64,000 nucleotides of DNA from Ramlibacter tataouinensis (lineage in GTDB: Bacteria; Pseudomonadota; Gammaproteobacteria; Burkholderiales; Burkholderiaceae_C). The position numbers and the translations under genes are program-made. A model generated the notes under the pieces. It searched no databases and was not told the origin of the DNA. It worked only from the letters and a program-made list of their open reading frames with translations. Below are positions 24,706-34,028 of this stretch, piece by piece (position 1 is the first letter of the stretch; every line of letters starts with the position of its first letter). The stretch spans positions 620,001-684,000 of the forward strand of contig NZ_CP116009.1 of assembly GCF_027941915.1 (NCBI RefSeq), in the 5' to 3' direction.

Positions 24706-25679
24706 CACCACAGCTGGGCCTCCAGTTCGCCGGGCGTCAGCGACACGCCTTCCAGCTCGGCAGATGCGGCCAGCGACGCGGTGTAGCGCGCCGCCGCCAG
24801 CGTCCACGAGCGCGCCTCCAGCATGTCGGCGATGCGCGCCTCCACCAGTTCGAACGGCAGCTCGCGCCCGGGAATGCGCCGCTGCAGCCGCAGCACGTGC
24901 CAGCCGAAGCGCGAGCGCACCGGCTCGCGGCCGGTCGTGCCTTCCGGCAGCGCCTCGATCGCCGACTGCACGACCGGCACCAGTTCGCCCGGCTGCAGCT
25001 GCCCGAGCGAGCCGCCCTGCATCTTCGACGGACACGACGAGAACGCCTGCGCCGCTTCGGCAAAGGCGGCCGGGTCGTCGCCGACCTCCTGCGCGATCAG
25101 GCGCGCCTGCCGGTGCGCCTCGGCCCAGCCGGCCTCGTCGCCGCTGCCGGGCTCGATGAGGATGTGGCTGGCCTCCAGCAGCGGCGGCGTGCGGAAGCGC
25201 TCGCGACGCTGCTCGTAGACGCGCAGGCACTCCTCGCGCGTGGGCGTGGCCGGCGCCGCCTGGGTCTCCAGCACGGCGCGGATCAGTGCCTCCTCGTCGA
25301 CTTCGCGGCGACCGGCTTCGTCGGTCTCGGGTTCGGCGGCCAGGCCGAGGCGGCGCGCCTCCTGCAGCAGCATCTCGCGGATGGCCAGCGCGCGGGCCGC
25401 CGCACGCCAGGCGGCGGCCGGGTCGGGCGCCGGGTGCTGCTGCGCCTCCTCGGCGATGGCCTCGGGCGGGATGGGAGTGCCGTTGACGCTGACGCTGACG
25501 TAGGCCGGCGGCAGCGCCGGTTCGGCCGTTGCTTCGCCGCGGCGGTGGATGCGGATGGTGGACGTGGTGCCACCGCCCCCGCCGCCACTGCCGCAGCCAC
25601 AGCCGCCGCTGGAGCAGGCCGACGGCATCTGCGGCTCGGGCCGCGCAACGGGCTTTGCGGGCGTGAGGGCTTCGTTCAT
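24705..25679 (-). CDS. PpiC/parvulin peptidyl-prolyl isomerase of the nar operon (NifM-like)
   Basis: A 324-residue protein. An unusual N-terminus contains SACSSGGCGCGSGGGGGG at about residues 20-37. A SurA/NifM-like helical region and a rotamase core follow (EASHILIEPGS, then FAEAAQAFSSCPSKMQGGSLG and RSRFGWHVLRLQRR). No signal peptide is seen, so it is probably cytoplasmic. Parvulins of this type follow narI in many beta-proteobacterial nar operons and are thought to help NarG folding. The ATG overlaps the narI stop (ATGA). The Cys/Gly-rich stretch could bind metal. A second, broken copy of this gene lies at 12975-13426. Confidence 0.88.
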   Translation of the reverse strand: MNEALTPAKPVARPEPQMPSACSSGGCGCGSGGGGGGTTSTIRIHRRGEATAEPALPPAYVSVSVNGTPIPPEAIAEEAQQHPAPDPAAAWRAAARALAIREMLLQEARRLGLAAEPETDEAGRREVDEEALIRAVLETQAAPATPTREECLRVYEQRRERFRTPPLLEASHILIEPGSGDEAGWAEAHRQARLIAQEVGDDPAAFAEAAQAFSSCPSKMQGGSLGQLQPGELVPVVQSAIEALPEGTTGREPVRSRFGWHVLRLQRRIPGRELPFELVEARIADMLEARSWTLAAARYTASLAASAELEGVSLTPGELEAQLW

Positions 25680-26464
25680 GTCGGCTGCCCGCTTTGCGAC
25701 TGGGCCCGCGACACCACCTCGCTGGCATAGGGCTGGCCCAGGCCGGTGGCGTCGGACGGCGGACGCGGCCGGCCCAGCGGCGCGCGCGAACGGGCGATCT
25801 GGTACCCGGGGCGCAGCAGGAACCAGATCGGCACGCTCCAGATGTGCACCAGCCGGGTGAACGGCGTGATCAGGAACAGCACCAGCCCCAGGATGATGTG
25901 CAGCTTGAAGATCACGCCGACTTCGTCGAGCTGGCCGGGCGCACCCGGGTTCAGCGTGAGGATGCCGTGCGCCCAGCCCATGAGCTGCACCATCTCGCGG
26001 CCGTCCAGGTGCTGCATGCTCCAGTAGATGGTGCCCACCCCCATCACCAGCTGCACCCAGATCAGCGCCAGCACCGCGATGTCGCCCCATGAGGAGCTGC
26101 GCCGGATGCGCGCGTCGAACAGGCGCCGGTGCAGCAGCAGCGTGCAGCCGGCCAGCGCCGACACGCCGGCGATGCCGCCCACCAGCATGGCCATCATCTG
26201 CTTGTTCTGGTTGGTGAAGCCCACCGCATGGAACACCCAGACCGGCGTCAGCAACCCGACGAAGTGGCCGAAGAACAGCACGATCACGCCCAGGTGGAAC
26301 AGGTTGGAGCCGATCAGCATCTGCTTGCGGCGCAGGAACTGGCTGGACTGCGAGCGCCAGCCGTACTGGTCCTTGTCGAAGCGCAGGATGCTGCCCACCA
26401 CCATCACGATCACGGCGACGTAGGGGAACCAGCCGAAGGCCATCTGGTTGAGAAAATCATTCAT
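25676..26464 (-). CDS. narI: Respiratory nitrate reductase gamma subunit (NarI, cytochrome b)
   Basis: A 262-residue five-helix membrane protein starting MNDFLNQMAFGWFPYVAV. Haem-ligand histidines are expected in the HLGVIVLFFGHFVGLL helix and in the C-terminal helices around KLHIILGLVLFLITPFTRLVH, and both are present. NarI takes electrons from quinol and passes them through two b haems to NarH. Its end overlaps the ppiC start by four bases. It begins 52 bases after narJ. Length is slightly longer than the E. coli protein (about 225) because of an extended C-terminal tail. Confidence 0.96.
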   Translation of the reverse strand: MNDFLNQMAFGWFPYVAVIVMVVGSILRFDKDQYGWRSQSSQFLRRKQMLIGSNLFHLGVIVLFFGHFVGLLTPVWVFHAVGFTNQNKQMMAMLVGGIAGVSALAGCTLLLHRRLFDARIRRSSSWGDIAVLALIWVQLVMGVGTIYWSMQHLDGREMVQLMGWAHGILTLNPGAPGQLDEVGVIFKLHIILGLVLFLITPFTRLVHIWSVPIWFLLRPGYQIARSRAPLGRPRPPSDATGLGQPYASEVVSRAQSQSGQPT

Positions 26465-26516
26465 GTCAGTCCTCCATGGCGGCCATCGCGAGCCGCGGCG
26501 TGGGAAAGCAGGCCCG

Positions 26517-27188
26517 TTAGCGTCCCATCGCGGCCTTGAGCCGCTGCACGAGGCCGCCTGCGGCCTGCGGCGCCGGCGCGCCGCTGAACGTCACCGGCTC
26601 TTCCTGCCACACCTCGTCCAGCGACTTCGCCTCGTGCGCCGCCAGGCGCTGGCGCACCTCGTCCAGCGCCTGCGGATCGGGCGCGCCGGCACCCAGCTCC
26701 AGCAGGGCGGTGAACACGGCGGCATACGGCGTGCCGCGCTGCTGCAGGCGCTCGGCCAGCGCGCCGAACACGTGGGCCGGCTGGCCGAGCCACTCGCGCG
26801 CCTCGCCCGGCGGCAGGAAGGACACGAACTCCAGGAACAGCGGCAGGTAGTCGGGCAGCTCGCTGCCCTGCATCAGGAAGCCGTGGTCCTGGTAGCGCCG
26901 GGCCAGGTCCACCAGGGCCTGGCCGCGTTCGCGGCTCTCGCCGTGCACGTGCTCGAACAGGTGCAGCGACAGCGCGCCGGAGCTGTCGAACAGCGAGCTG
27001 TAGTGCTCTTGCAGGTCCCAGATGTCATGCGCGGACAGCCGCACCAGCAGCGGCTCCAGCGCGCGCAGTTCGCGCGCGCCGAGCGCGCCTTCGGTCTCGA
27101 GCGCGGCGCGGATCTCCGGCACCGCGGCTTGCAGTTCGGCACTGGGATAGCCCAGCAGTGCGCTCAATGCCTTGGCCGTGAGTCTCAT
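26517..27188 (-). CDS. narJ: Nitrate reductase molybdenum-cofactor assembly chaperone NarJ
   Basis: A 223-residue all-helical TorD/NarJ-family chaperone starting MRLTAKALSALLGYPSAELQ. Family motifs DLQEHYSSLFD and LHLFEHVHGESRERGQAL are intact, followed by LPDYLPLFLEFVS. NarJ binds the NarG leader and allows insertion of the Mo-bisMGD cofactor before membrane attachment. The ATG at 27188 overlaps the narH stop by four bases, which decides the start within a much longer open frame. Confidence 0.96.
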   Translation of the reverse strand: MRLTAKALSALLGYPSAELQAAVPEIRAALETEGALGARELRALEPLLVRLSAHDIWDLQEHYSSLFDSSGALSLHLFEHVHGESRERGQALVDLARRYQDHGFLMQGSELPDYLPLFLEFVSFLPPGEAREWLGQPAHVFGALAERLQQRGTPYAAVFTALLELGAGAPDPQALDEVRQRLAAHEAKSLDEVWQEEPVTFSGAPAPQAAGGLVQRLKAAMGR

Positions 27189-28714
27189 GTCGGCACGTCC
27201 ATGTCCTTGTGGCGCGGCGTCTGCCTGGGACCGCCGCCGAACAGGTTCAGCCCGCTGCGCCCTTCGGTCTGGTCGCGGAAGCCGAAGCCGGTGGAGCCGC
27301 GCAGCCAGTAGGCGTCTTCCTCCAGCTCGCGCCGCACCGTCGGGATGACGTAGCGGTCCTCGTAGTTGGCGATCGCCATCACCTGGTACATGTCCTCCAG
27401 CGTCGCGGCGGACAGGCCCACGCGCGCGGCGATCGACTCGTCGATGCGGCCATCGACCCGCTTGGCCCGCATGTAGGCGCGCATCGCCAGCATGCGCTCC
27501 AGCGCCGCCGCCACCGGCGCCTCGTCGCCGGCGGTCAGCAGGTTGGCCAGGTAGCGCAGCGGGATGCGCAGCGAGCGCACGTCCGGCATGCCGTCCCTGG
27601 CCGACAGCTTGCCGGCCTCGGCCGCCGACTGGATCGGCGACAGCGGCGGGATGTACCAGACCATGGGCAGGGTGCGGTACTCCGGATGCAGCGGGAAGGC
27701 GACCTTCCACTCCTTCATCATCTTCCAGCAGGGCGAGCGCATCGCGGCCTCGATCCACTGGCGCGGCACGCCGTCGATGGCGGCCTGGCGCTGCACCTCG
27801 GGGTCGCGCGGGTCCAGCATCAGGTCCAGCTGCGCCTGGTACAGCGCCTTCGGGTCCTCGACCGACGCCGCCGCCTCGATGCGGTCGGCGTCGTACAGCA
27901 CCACGCCCAGGTAGCGGATGCGGCCCACGCAGGTCTCCGAACACACCGTCGGCTGGCCGGTCTCGATGCGCGGGAAGCAGAAGATGCACTTCTCGCTCTT
28001 GCCCGAGGACCAGTTGTAGTAGATCTTCTTGTACGGGCAGCCCGACACGCACATGCGCCAGCCGCGGCACTTCTCCTGGTCGATCAGCACGATGCCGTCT
28101 TCCACCCGCTTGTAGATCGCGCCCGACGGGCAGGAGGCCGCGCACGACGGGTTCAGGCAGTGCTCGCACAGGCGCGGCAGGTACATCAGGAAGGTCTGCT
28201 CGAACTGGCCGTAGATCTCCTTCTGGATGCCCTCGAAGTTCTGGTCGTGCGAGCGCTTGGCGAACTCGCCGCCCAGCATGTCCTCCCAGTTGCCGCTCCA
28301 CTCGATCTTGTTCAGCACCTCGCCGGTCACCAGCGAGCGCGGCTTGGCCACCGGCTGCGCCTGCAGCTCGCCGGCGCTCTGCAGCCAGCCGTAGTCGTAG
28401 GTGTAGGGCTCGTAGAAGTCGTCGATCTCCGGCAGGTGCGGGTTGGCAAAGATCTTGGCCAGGATGCGCCACTTGGAACCCAGCCGCGGCTCGATCTTCC
28501 CGTTCTTCTTGCGCACCCAGCCGCCGCGCCAGCGCTGCTGGTTCTCCCAGTCCTTGGGATAGCCGATGCCGGGCTTGGACTCGACGTTGTTGTACCAGGC
28601 GTATTCCTGGCCCTCGCGGTTGGTCCAGACGTTCTTGCAGGTGATCGAGCAGGTGTGGCAGCCGATGCACTTGTCCAGGTTCAGCACCATCGGGATCTGC
28701 GCGCGGACTTTCAT
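27185..28714 (-). CDS. narH: Respiratory nitrate reductase beta subunit (NarH)
   Basis: A 509-residue ferredoxin-type electron-transfer subunit with all four clusters: CIGCHTCSITCKN, CEHCLNPSCAASCPSG, CRGWRMCVSGCPYKK (Trp in place of one Cys, giving a 3Fe-4S cluster) and CIFCFPRIETGQPTVCSETC. It links NarI haems to the NarG active site on the cytoplasmic face. It overlaps narG by four bases at its start and narJ by four at its end, showing tight translational coupling. It is full length, in contrast to the diverged relic at 12327-12782. Confidence 0.97.
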   Translation of the reverse strand: MKVRAQIPMVLNLDKCIGCHTCSITCKNVWTNREGQEYAWYNNVESKPGIGYPKDWENQQRWRGGWVRKKNGKIEPRLGSKWRILAKIFANPHLPEIDDFYEPYTYDYGWLQSAGELQAQPVAKPRSLVTGEVLNKIEWSGNWEDMLGGEFAKRSHDQNFEGIQKEIYGQFEQTFLMYLPRLCEHCLNPSCAASCPSGAIYKRVEDGIVLIDQEKCRGWRMCVSGCPYKKIYYNWSSGKSEKCIFCFPRIETGQPTVCSETCVGRIRYLGVVLYDADRIEAAASVEDPKALYQAQLDLMLDPRDPEVQRQAAIDGVPRQWIEAAMRSPCWKMMKEWKVAFPLHPEYRTLPMVWYIPPLSPIQSAAEAGKLSARDGMPDVRSLRIPLRYLANLLTAGDEAPVAAALERMLAMRAYMRAKRVDGRIDESIAARVGLSAATLEDMYQVMAIANYEDRYVIPTVRRELEEDAYWLRGSTGFGFRDQTEGRSGLNLFGGGPRQTPRHKDMDVPT

Positions 28715-31700
28715 CGCACCACCTCCTTGCGGGCGACCACGCCCTTGCCCCAGTCGGCGCTGCCGCCGCCGGCGTGCACGGCGTCATCGGCCGCCTTGTC
28801 GAACCAGTTGACCTGGCTCATCTTGCGCACGATGACGAACTCGTCGCGGTTGGCGCCCACAGTGCCGTAGTAGTTGAAGCCGTAGGCCAGTTGCGCGTAG
28901 CCGCCCACCATGTGGGTGGGCTTCATGTTGATGCGGGTGACCGAGTTGTGGATGCCGCCGCGCTGGCCGGTGATCTCGGAGCCGACCACGTTCACCAGCT
29001 TCTCCTGCGCGTGGTACATGATGGCCGTGCCGGCCATGATGCGCTGCGAGACGATGGCGCGCGCCGTCAGCGCACCGTTCATGTTGAAGACCTCGATCCA
29101 GTCGTTGTCCTCGATGCCGGCCTCGCGCGCATCCACCTCGCTGACCCACACCGTCGGGCCGCCGCGGCTGAGCGTGAGCATGATCAGCGACTCGGTGTAG
29201 GTCGAGTGGATGCCCCACTTCTGGTGCGGCGTCAGGATGTTGAGCTGGATCTCGCGGTTGCCGTTGGGCAGCTTGCCCAGCACCTGGCGCACGGTGCGGG
29301 TGTCGATCGGCGGGCGCCAGGTGACGAAGCCCTCGCCGAACGCCAGCATCCAGGGGTGGTCCTGGTACAGCGACTGCCGCCCGGTGAGCGTGCGCCAGGG
29401 GATCAGCTCGTGCACGTTGGTGTAGCCGGCGTTGTAGCAGACCGCCTCGCTCTCGATGCCCGACCAGGTCGGCGAGGAGATGATCTTGCGCGGCTGCGCG
29501 GTGATGTCGCGAAAGCGGATCTTCTCCTCGTGCCGTCCCTCGGCCAGGTGGGCGTGCTCGCGCCCGGTGGCCTTGGCCAGCGCCTCCCACGCCTTCACGG
29601 CGACTTCGCCGTTGGTCTCGGGCGCCAGGTACAGCACGGCTTCGCAGGCCTCGATGTCGGTCTCCATCCGCGGCCGGCCGGCGGCCGGACCGTCGGGCAC
29701 CGTGCCGTTGAGCGCCTTCAGCCCGGCCACCTCGTGCCGGGTGTCCCATTGGATGCCCTTGGAGCCGTTGCCCAGCTGGTCCAGCGCCGGCCCGAGCGAG
29801 GTGAAGCGCGCGTAGGTGGCCGGGTAGTCGCGCTCGACCAGGAACACGTTCGACATGGTCCGGCCCGGCTGCGGCTCGCACTCGCCGCGGCCCCAGTCGC
29901 GCGGTGCGTAGGGCTGGGCGATCTCGCCCTTGCTGTCGTGCTGCAGCGGCTGCAGCACCAGGTCGTGCTCCACGCCCAGCACCTCGGGCGCCACCTGCGA
30001 GAACTTCTCGGCGATGCCGCGGAAGATCGCCCAGTCGGTACGTGCCTCCCAGGCCGGGTCCACCGCCGCCGTCAGCGGGTGGATGAAGGGGTGCATGTCG
30101 GTGGTGTTGAGGTCGTGCTTCTCGTACCAGGTGGCCGTGGGCAGCACGATGTCGGCGTAGATGCTGGTGGTGCACATGCGGAAGTCGATGTTCACCATCA
30201 GGTCCAGCTTGCCGACCGGCGCCTGCTCGTGCCAGACCACTTCCGTCGGCTTCTGGATGCCGGCGCGCACGTCGTCGGTGCCGACGATGCCGTGCAGCGA
30301 GCCGATGAAGTGCTTGAGAAAGTACTCGTGGCCCTTGCCGCTGGCGCCCAGCACGTTGCCGCGCCAGAAGAACATGTTGCGCGGCCAGTTGACCGGGTTG
30401 TCCGGGTCCAGGCAGGCCAGCTTGACCTCGCCCGACTTCAGCAGGCGCGGCACCTCCTGCTGGATGTCGGCACCCGCGGCCTTGAGCCGGCGCCCGAGCT
30501 CGATCGGGTTGGCCTGCAGCTGCGGCGCCGACGGCAGCCAGCCCATGCGCTCGGCGCGCACGTTGTAGTCCAGGATCGCACCCGACCAGTCGCCCGGCGG
30601 CGCGGTGGGCGACAGGATGTCGTCGATGCGCAGCGTCTCGTAGCGCCACTGGTCGGTGTGGGCGTAGAAGAAGCTGGTGGCGTTCATCTGGCGCGGCGGC
30701 CGCACCCAGTCGCTGGCGAAGGCGATCGGCAGCCAGCCGGTCTGCGGCCGCAGCTTCTCTTGGCCCACGTAGTGGCTCCAGCCGCCGCCGCTCTGGCCGA
30801 CGCAGCCGCACATCACGAGCAGCGAGATGATCCCGCGGTAGCTCATGTCCATGTGGTACCAGTGGTTCAGCCCGGCGCCCAGGATGACCATGGACTTGCC
30901 CTGCGTCTTCGCCGCGTTGTCGGCGAACTCGCGCGCCACCTGGACGATGCGCTCGCGCGGCACGCCCGTCACCTTCTCGGCCCAGCCCGGCGTGAACGGC
31001 ACGTCCTCGTCGAAGCTGCGCGCCACGTTGGCGCCGCCGAAGCCGCGGTCCAGGCCGTAGCTGGCGCAGAAGAGGTCGAACACGGTGGCGACCTTGGCCT
31101 TGCCGCCGCCGGCCAGCTCGATCTCGCGCACCGGCACGTGGCGCAGCAGCACCTCCTCGTGCGCGGTGGCGACGAAGTCGTGCGGCGCCTCGCTGCCGAA
31201 ATAGGGGAAGGCCACCGGCACGATGCCGTCGTTCTGCTTCTCGAACGTCCGCAGCAGGCGCACCTCGCGGCCCTGCCCGTCCTTTTCCTCCAGGTTCCAC
31301 TTGCCCTGCTCGCCCCAGCGGAAGCCGACCGAGCCGAGCGGCGCCACCATCGTGTCACTCGCCTCGTCGAAGGCCACGGTCTTCCAGTCGGGATTGTTCG
31401 ATTCGCCGAGCGAGTCGACCAGGTCGGCGGCGCGCAGCAGCCGGTCGGGCACCAGCCGGCCGCCCTGCTCCACCAGCTTGACCAGCATCGGGAAGTCGGA
31501 GTACTTGCGGGTGTAGTCCTCGAAGTACGGCACCTGCCGGTCGAGGTGGAACTCGCGCAGCACCACGTGGCCGAAGGCCAGGGCCAGCGCGGCGTCGGTG
31601 CCCTGCTTGGGATGCAGCCACATGTCGGAGAACTTGGCCGCCTCGTTGAAGTCGGGCGCGATCACCACGCTCTTGGTGCCGCGGTAGCGCGACTCGGCAT

Positions 31701-32499
31701 AGAAGTGCGCGTCCGGGGCCCGGGTCATCGGGATGTTGGAGCCCCACACCAGCAGGAAGCCGGCGTTGTACCAGTCGGCGCTCTCGGGCACGTCGGTCTG
31801 CTCGCCCCAGGTCTGCGGCGACGACGGCGGCAGGTCGCAGTACCAGTCGTAGAACGACAGCAGGTTGGCGCCGATCAACGACAGGTAACGCGATCCTGCC
31901 GCGTACGAGATCATCGACATGGCCGGGATCGGCGAGAAACCGGCGATGCGGTCCGGCCCGTATTCCTTGATGGTGTAGGCGTTGGCGGCGGCGATGATCT
32001 CGTTGACCTCGTCCCAGCCGGCCCGCACGAAGCCGCCGCGGCCGCGCTTGCGCACCCAGTCCAGGCGCTTGTCCGGGTCGCCGACGATGGCCTTCCAGGC
32101 CGCCACCGGGGTCATCGTTGCGCGGGCCTCGCGCCAGTGGCGCAGCAGGCGGCTGCGCACCAGCGGGTACTTGATGCGGGTGCCCGAGTACAGGTACCAG
32201 CTGTAGCTGGCGCCGCGCGGGCAACCGCGCGGCTCGTGGTTGGGCAGGTCGGGCCGGGTGCGCGGGTAGTCGGTCTGCTGGGTCTCCCAGGTCACGATGC
32301 CGCCCTTGACGTAGATCTTCCACGAGCACGAGCCCGTGCAGTTCACGCCGTGGGTGCTGCGCACGATCTTGTCGGCGGCCCAGCGCTTGCGGTAGGCGTC
32401 CTCCCAGGACCGGCTCTCGTTGGTGGTGATGCCGTGGCCGCCGGAGAAGGTCTCCCGGGCCTGCCGGAAGTAGGTGATTCGGTCGAGGAAATGGCTCAC
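28711..32499 (-). CDS. narG: Respiratory nitrate reductase alpha subunit (NarG, Mo-bisMGD)
   Basis: A 1262-residue molybdopterin oxidoreductase. The N-terminal 4Fe-4S site has the NarG-type His ligand (THGVNCTGSCSWKIYVKGG). The Asp ligand to molybdenum lies in SFYDWYCDLPPSSPQTWGEQ, and the long cofactor-binding domains follow to a normal C-terminus. It reduces nitrate to nitrite on the cytoplasmic side with quinol electrons from NarI/NarH. It starts 37 bases after narK1 on the same strand, so narK1 and narGHJI probably form one transcript. Confidence 0.98.
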   Translation of the reverse strand: MSHFLDRITYFRQARETFSGGHGITTNESRSWEDAYRKRWAADKIVRSTHGVNCTGSCSWKIYVKGGIVTWETQQTDYPRTRPDLPNHEPRGCPRGASYSWYLYSGTRIKYPLVRSRLLRHWREARATMTPVAAWKAIVGDPDKRLDWVRKRGRGGFVRAGWDEVNEIIAAANAYTIKEYGPDRIAGFSPIPAMSMISYAAGSRYLSLIGANLLSFYDWYCDLPPSSPQTWGEQTDVPESADWYNAGFLLVWGSNIPMTRAPDAHFYAESRYRGTKSVVIAPDFNEAAKFSDMWLHPKQGTDAALALAFGHVVLREFHLDRQVPYFEDYTRKYSDFPMLVKLVEQGGRLVPDRLLRAADLVDSLGESNNPDWKTVAFDEASDTMVAPLGSVGFRWGEQGKWNLEEKDGQGREVRLLRTFEKQNDGIVPVAFPYFGSEAPHDFVATAHEEVLLRHVPVREIELAGGGKAKVATVFDLFCASYGLDRGFGGANVARSFDEDVPFTPGWAEKVTGVPRERIVQVAREFADNAAKTQGKSMVILGAGLNHWYHMDMSYRGIISLLVMCGCVGQSGGGWSHYVGQEKLRPQTGWLPIAFASDWVRPPRQMNATSFFYAHTDQWRYETLRIDDILSPTAPPGDWSGAILDYNVRAERMGWLPSAPQLQANPIELGRRLKAAGADIQQEVPRLLKSGEVKLACLDPDNPVNWPRNMFFWRGNVLGASGKGHEYFLKHFIGSLHGIVGTDDVRAGIQKPTEVVWHEQAPVGKLDLMVNIDFRMCTTSIYADIVLPTATWYEKHDLNTTDMHPFIHPLTAAVDPAWEARTDWAIFRGIAEKFSQVAPEVLGVEHDLVLQPLQHDSKGEIAQPYAPRDWGRGECEPQPGRTMSNVFLVERDYPATYARFTSLGPALDQLGNGSKGIQWDTRHEVAGLKALNGTVPDGPAAGRPRMETDIEACEAVLYLAPETNGEVAVKAWEALAKATGREHAHLAEGRHEEKIRFRDITAQPRKIISSPTWSGIESEAVCYNAGYTNVHELIPWRTLTGRQSLYQDHPWMLAFGEGFVTWRPPIDTRTVRQVLGKLPNGNREIQLNILTPHQKWGIHSTYTESLIMLTLSRGGPTVWVSEVDAREAGIEDNDWIEVFNMNGALTARAIVSQRIMAGTAIMYHAQEKLVNVVGSEITGQRGGIHNSVTRINMKPTHMVGGYAQLAYGFNYYGTVGANRDEFVIVRKMSQVNWFDKAADDAVHAGGGSADWGKGVVARKEVVR

Positions 32500-32536
32500 C
32501 GCAATCCTTTCGTGGGGACAGCCCGCGCGGGCGGGC

Positions 32537-33826
32537 TCAGGCCGGCACGCGGGCCGGGTGGAGCACTTCGGTGCGGCGCACCTCGGTGAAGTACATCCAG
32601 ATCAGCGACACCCAGACCACGCCGTACAGCAGCATGAAGGCCGAGGAGCGGATGCCGGTGACGTCCAGCAGCGCGCCGAACAGGATCGGCAGGACGAAGC
32701 CGCCCAGGCCGCCGGCCAGGCCGACGATGCCGCTGATGGCGCCGATGTTGTGCGGGAAGTCGTTGCTGATGTACTTGAAGACGCTGGCCTTGCCGAAGGC
32801 CCAGGCGATGCCCAGCACGAACATCAGCGCGGTGAAGGCATAGACGTTCAGGCCGATGTGGAAGGTCTTCGGCCCCTCGACCGTGAGGATGGTGAACTGC
32901 GTCTGCGGGTAGGACAGCAGGAACAGGCAGATCCAGCTCACCCACATCACCCACCAGGTCACGCTCTGCGCGCCGTACTTGTCCGACAGCGCACCGCCGA
33001 TGGCGCGCAGCACGCCGCCCGGGAGCGAGAAGCAGGCCGCCAGCAGGGCAGCGATGCGGATGTCCAGCCCGTACTCGCCGACGTAGTACTGCACCATCCA
33101 GAGCGACAGCGCGACGTAGCCGCCGAACACGATGCTGTAGTACTGGCAGTAGCGCAGCACGGCCGGGTCCTTCAGCGCCTTGAGCTGCTGGCCGAAGCTG
33201 ACGTGCGACGGCACCTGGTGCGCCGGGTCGCTGTAGCTGAAGAACCAGAACAGCAGCAGCGCGCCCAGCATCACCGCCGCGTACACCTGCGGCACCATGG
33301 CCCAGCCGAAGGCGACCACCAGCACCGGCGCGACGAACTTGTTGACCGCCGCGCCCGAGTTGCCGGCGCCGTAGACGCCCATGGCCAGCCCCTGGCGGCT
33401 CTTCGGAAACCAGCGCGCCACGTAGGGCGTGCCGACCGAGAACGAGCCGCCGGCCAGGCCGACGAACAGGCCGATCACCAGGAAATGCCAGTAGTCGGTG
33501 GCACATGACATCAGCCAGATGGCGGGAATCGTCGCCGCCATCAGCAGCGCCATGACGACGCGGCCGCCGTAGCGGTCGGTCCAGATCCCCAGCGGCACGC
33601 GCACCAGCGAGCCGGTCAGCACCGGCGTGGCCGTCAGCAGGCCGAACTCCGTCGCGTTCAGGTTCAGTTGCTGGCGCAGCGGGATGCCGATGACGCCGAA
33701 CATCATCCAGACCATGAAGCAGACGGTGAAGGCCAGCGTGCTCACCGCCAGCACCGACCAGGCCTGGCGCCCGATGGGAGCATCGGCCGCCGGTGCCGCG
33801 CTCAATGGGGATTGAGTCGTCGCCAT
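32537..33826 (-). CDS. narK: Nitrate transporter NarK, type 1 (proton symport class)
   Basis: A 429-residue, 12-helix major-facilitator protein. The ATG at 33826 (MATTQSPLSA) is chosen over the longer open frame because the extra residues are polar and unlike the family. It contains the nitrate signature VGLAGGSFSVGTPYVARWFP in helix 5 and GIVGLAGGLGGFVLPILFG in helix 11. Type 1 NarK proteins bring nitrate in with protons to start respiration before nitrite accumulates. It is the first gene of the narK1-GHJI operon and divergent from narK2. The 202 bases between the two starts must hold both promoters, but I see no clear FNR or NarL site there. Confidence 0.93.
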   Translation of the reverse strand: MATTQSPLSAAPAADAPIGRQAWSVLAVSTLAFTVCFMVWMMFGVIGIPLRQQLNLNATEFGLLTATPVLTGSLVRVPLGIWTDRYGGRVVMALLMAATIPAIWLMSCATDYWHFLVIGLFVGLAGGSFSVGTPYVARWFPKSRQGLAMGVYGAGNSGAAVNKFVAPVLVVAFGWAMVPQVYAAVMLGALLLFWFFSYSDPAHQVPSHVSFGQQLKALKDPAVLRYCQYYSIVFGGYVALSLWMVQYYVGEYGLDIRIAALLAACFSLPGGVLRAIGGALSDKYGAQSVTWWVMWVSWICLFLLSYPQTQFTILTVEGPKTFHIGLNVYAFTALMFVLGIAWAFGKASVFKYISNDFPHNIGAISGIVGLAGGLGGFVLPILFGALLDVTGIRSSAFMLLYGVVWVSLIWMYFTEVRRTEVLHPARVPA

Positions 33827-34028
33827 GCTGCCGGGCAGATTAGCAACCGCTGCGCCCGCCGGGGTACCGGTGTAACAGCGGGCCCGGCGCTCGGCCCGGA
33901 TCCCGGCCGCGACGCGCAGGGGCATCGGCGCGGATGCGGGCCGTCCAATCCATGAGCCGTGGGCTTACATGCGCTGACAGCCCGAACACCCCGTCGCCGC
34001 GCGCCGCTAGATTGCGGCCAAGCCGCCC

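Noticed and set aside
28774..32589. 1271-codon open frame antisense to narG
   Set aside because: It mirrors narG on the opposite strand. Its protein is Val/Arg/His/Gln-rich without domains, a normal effect of very high G+C. narG itself has complete family motifs.
33827..34028. FNR or NarL sites in the narK1/narK2 divergent promoter
   Set aside because: I looked for TTGAT-N4-ATCAA and paired TACYYMT heptamers and saw no convincing match, only a loose TACCGGTGTA.
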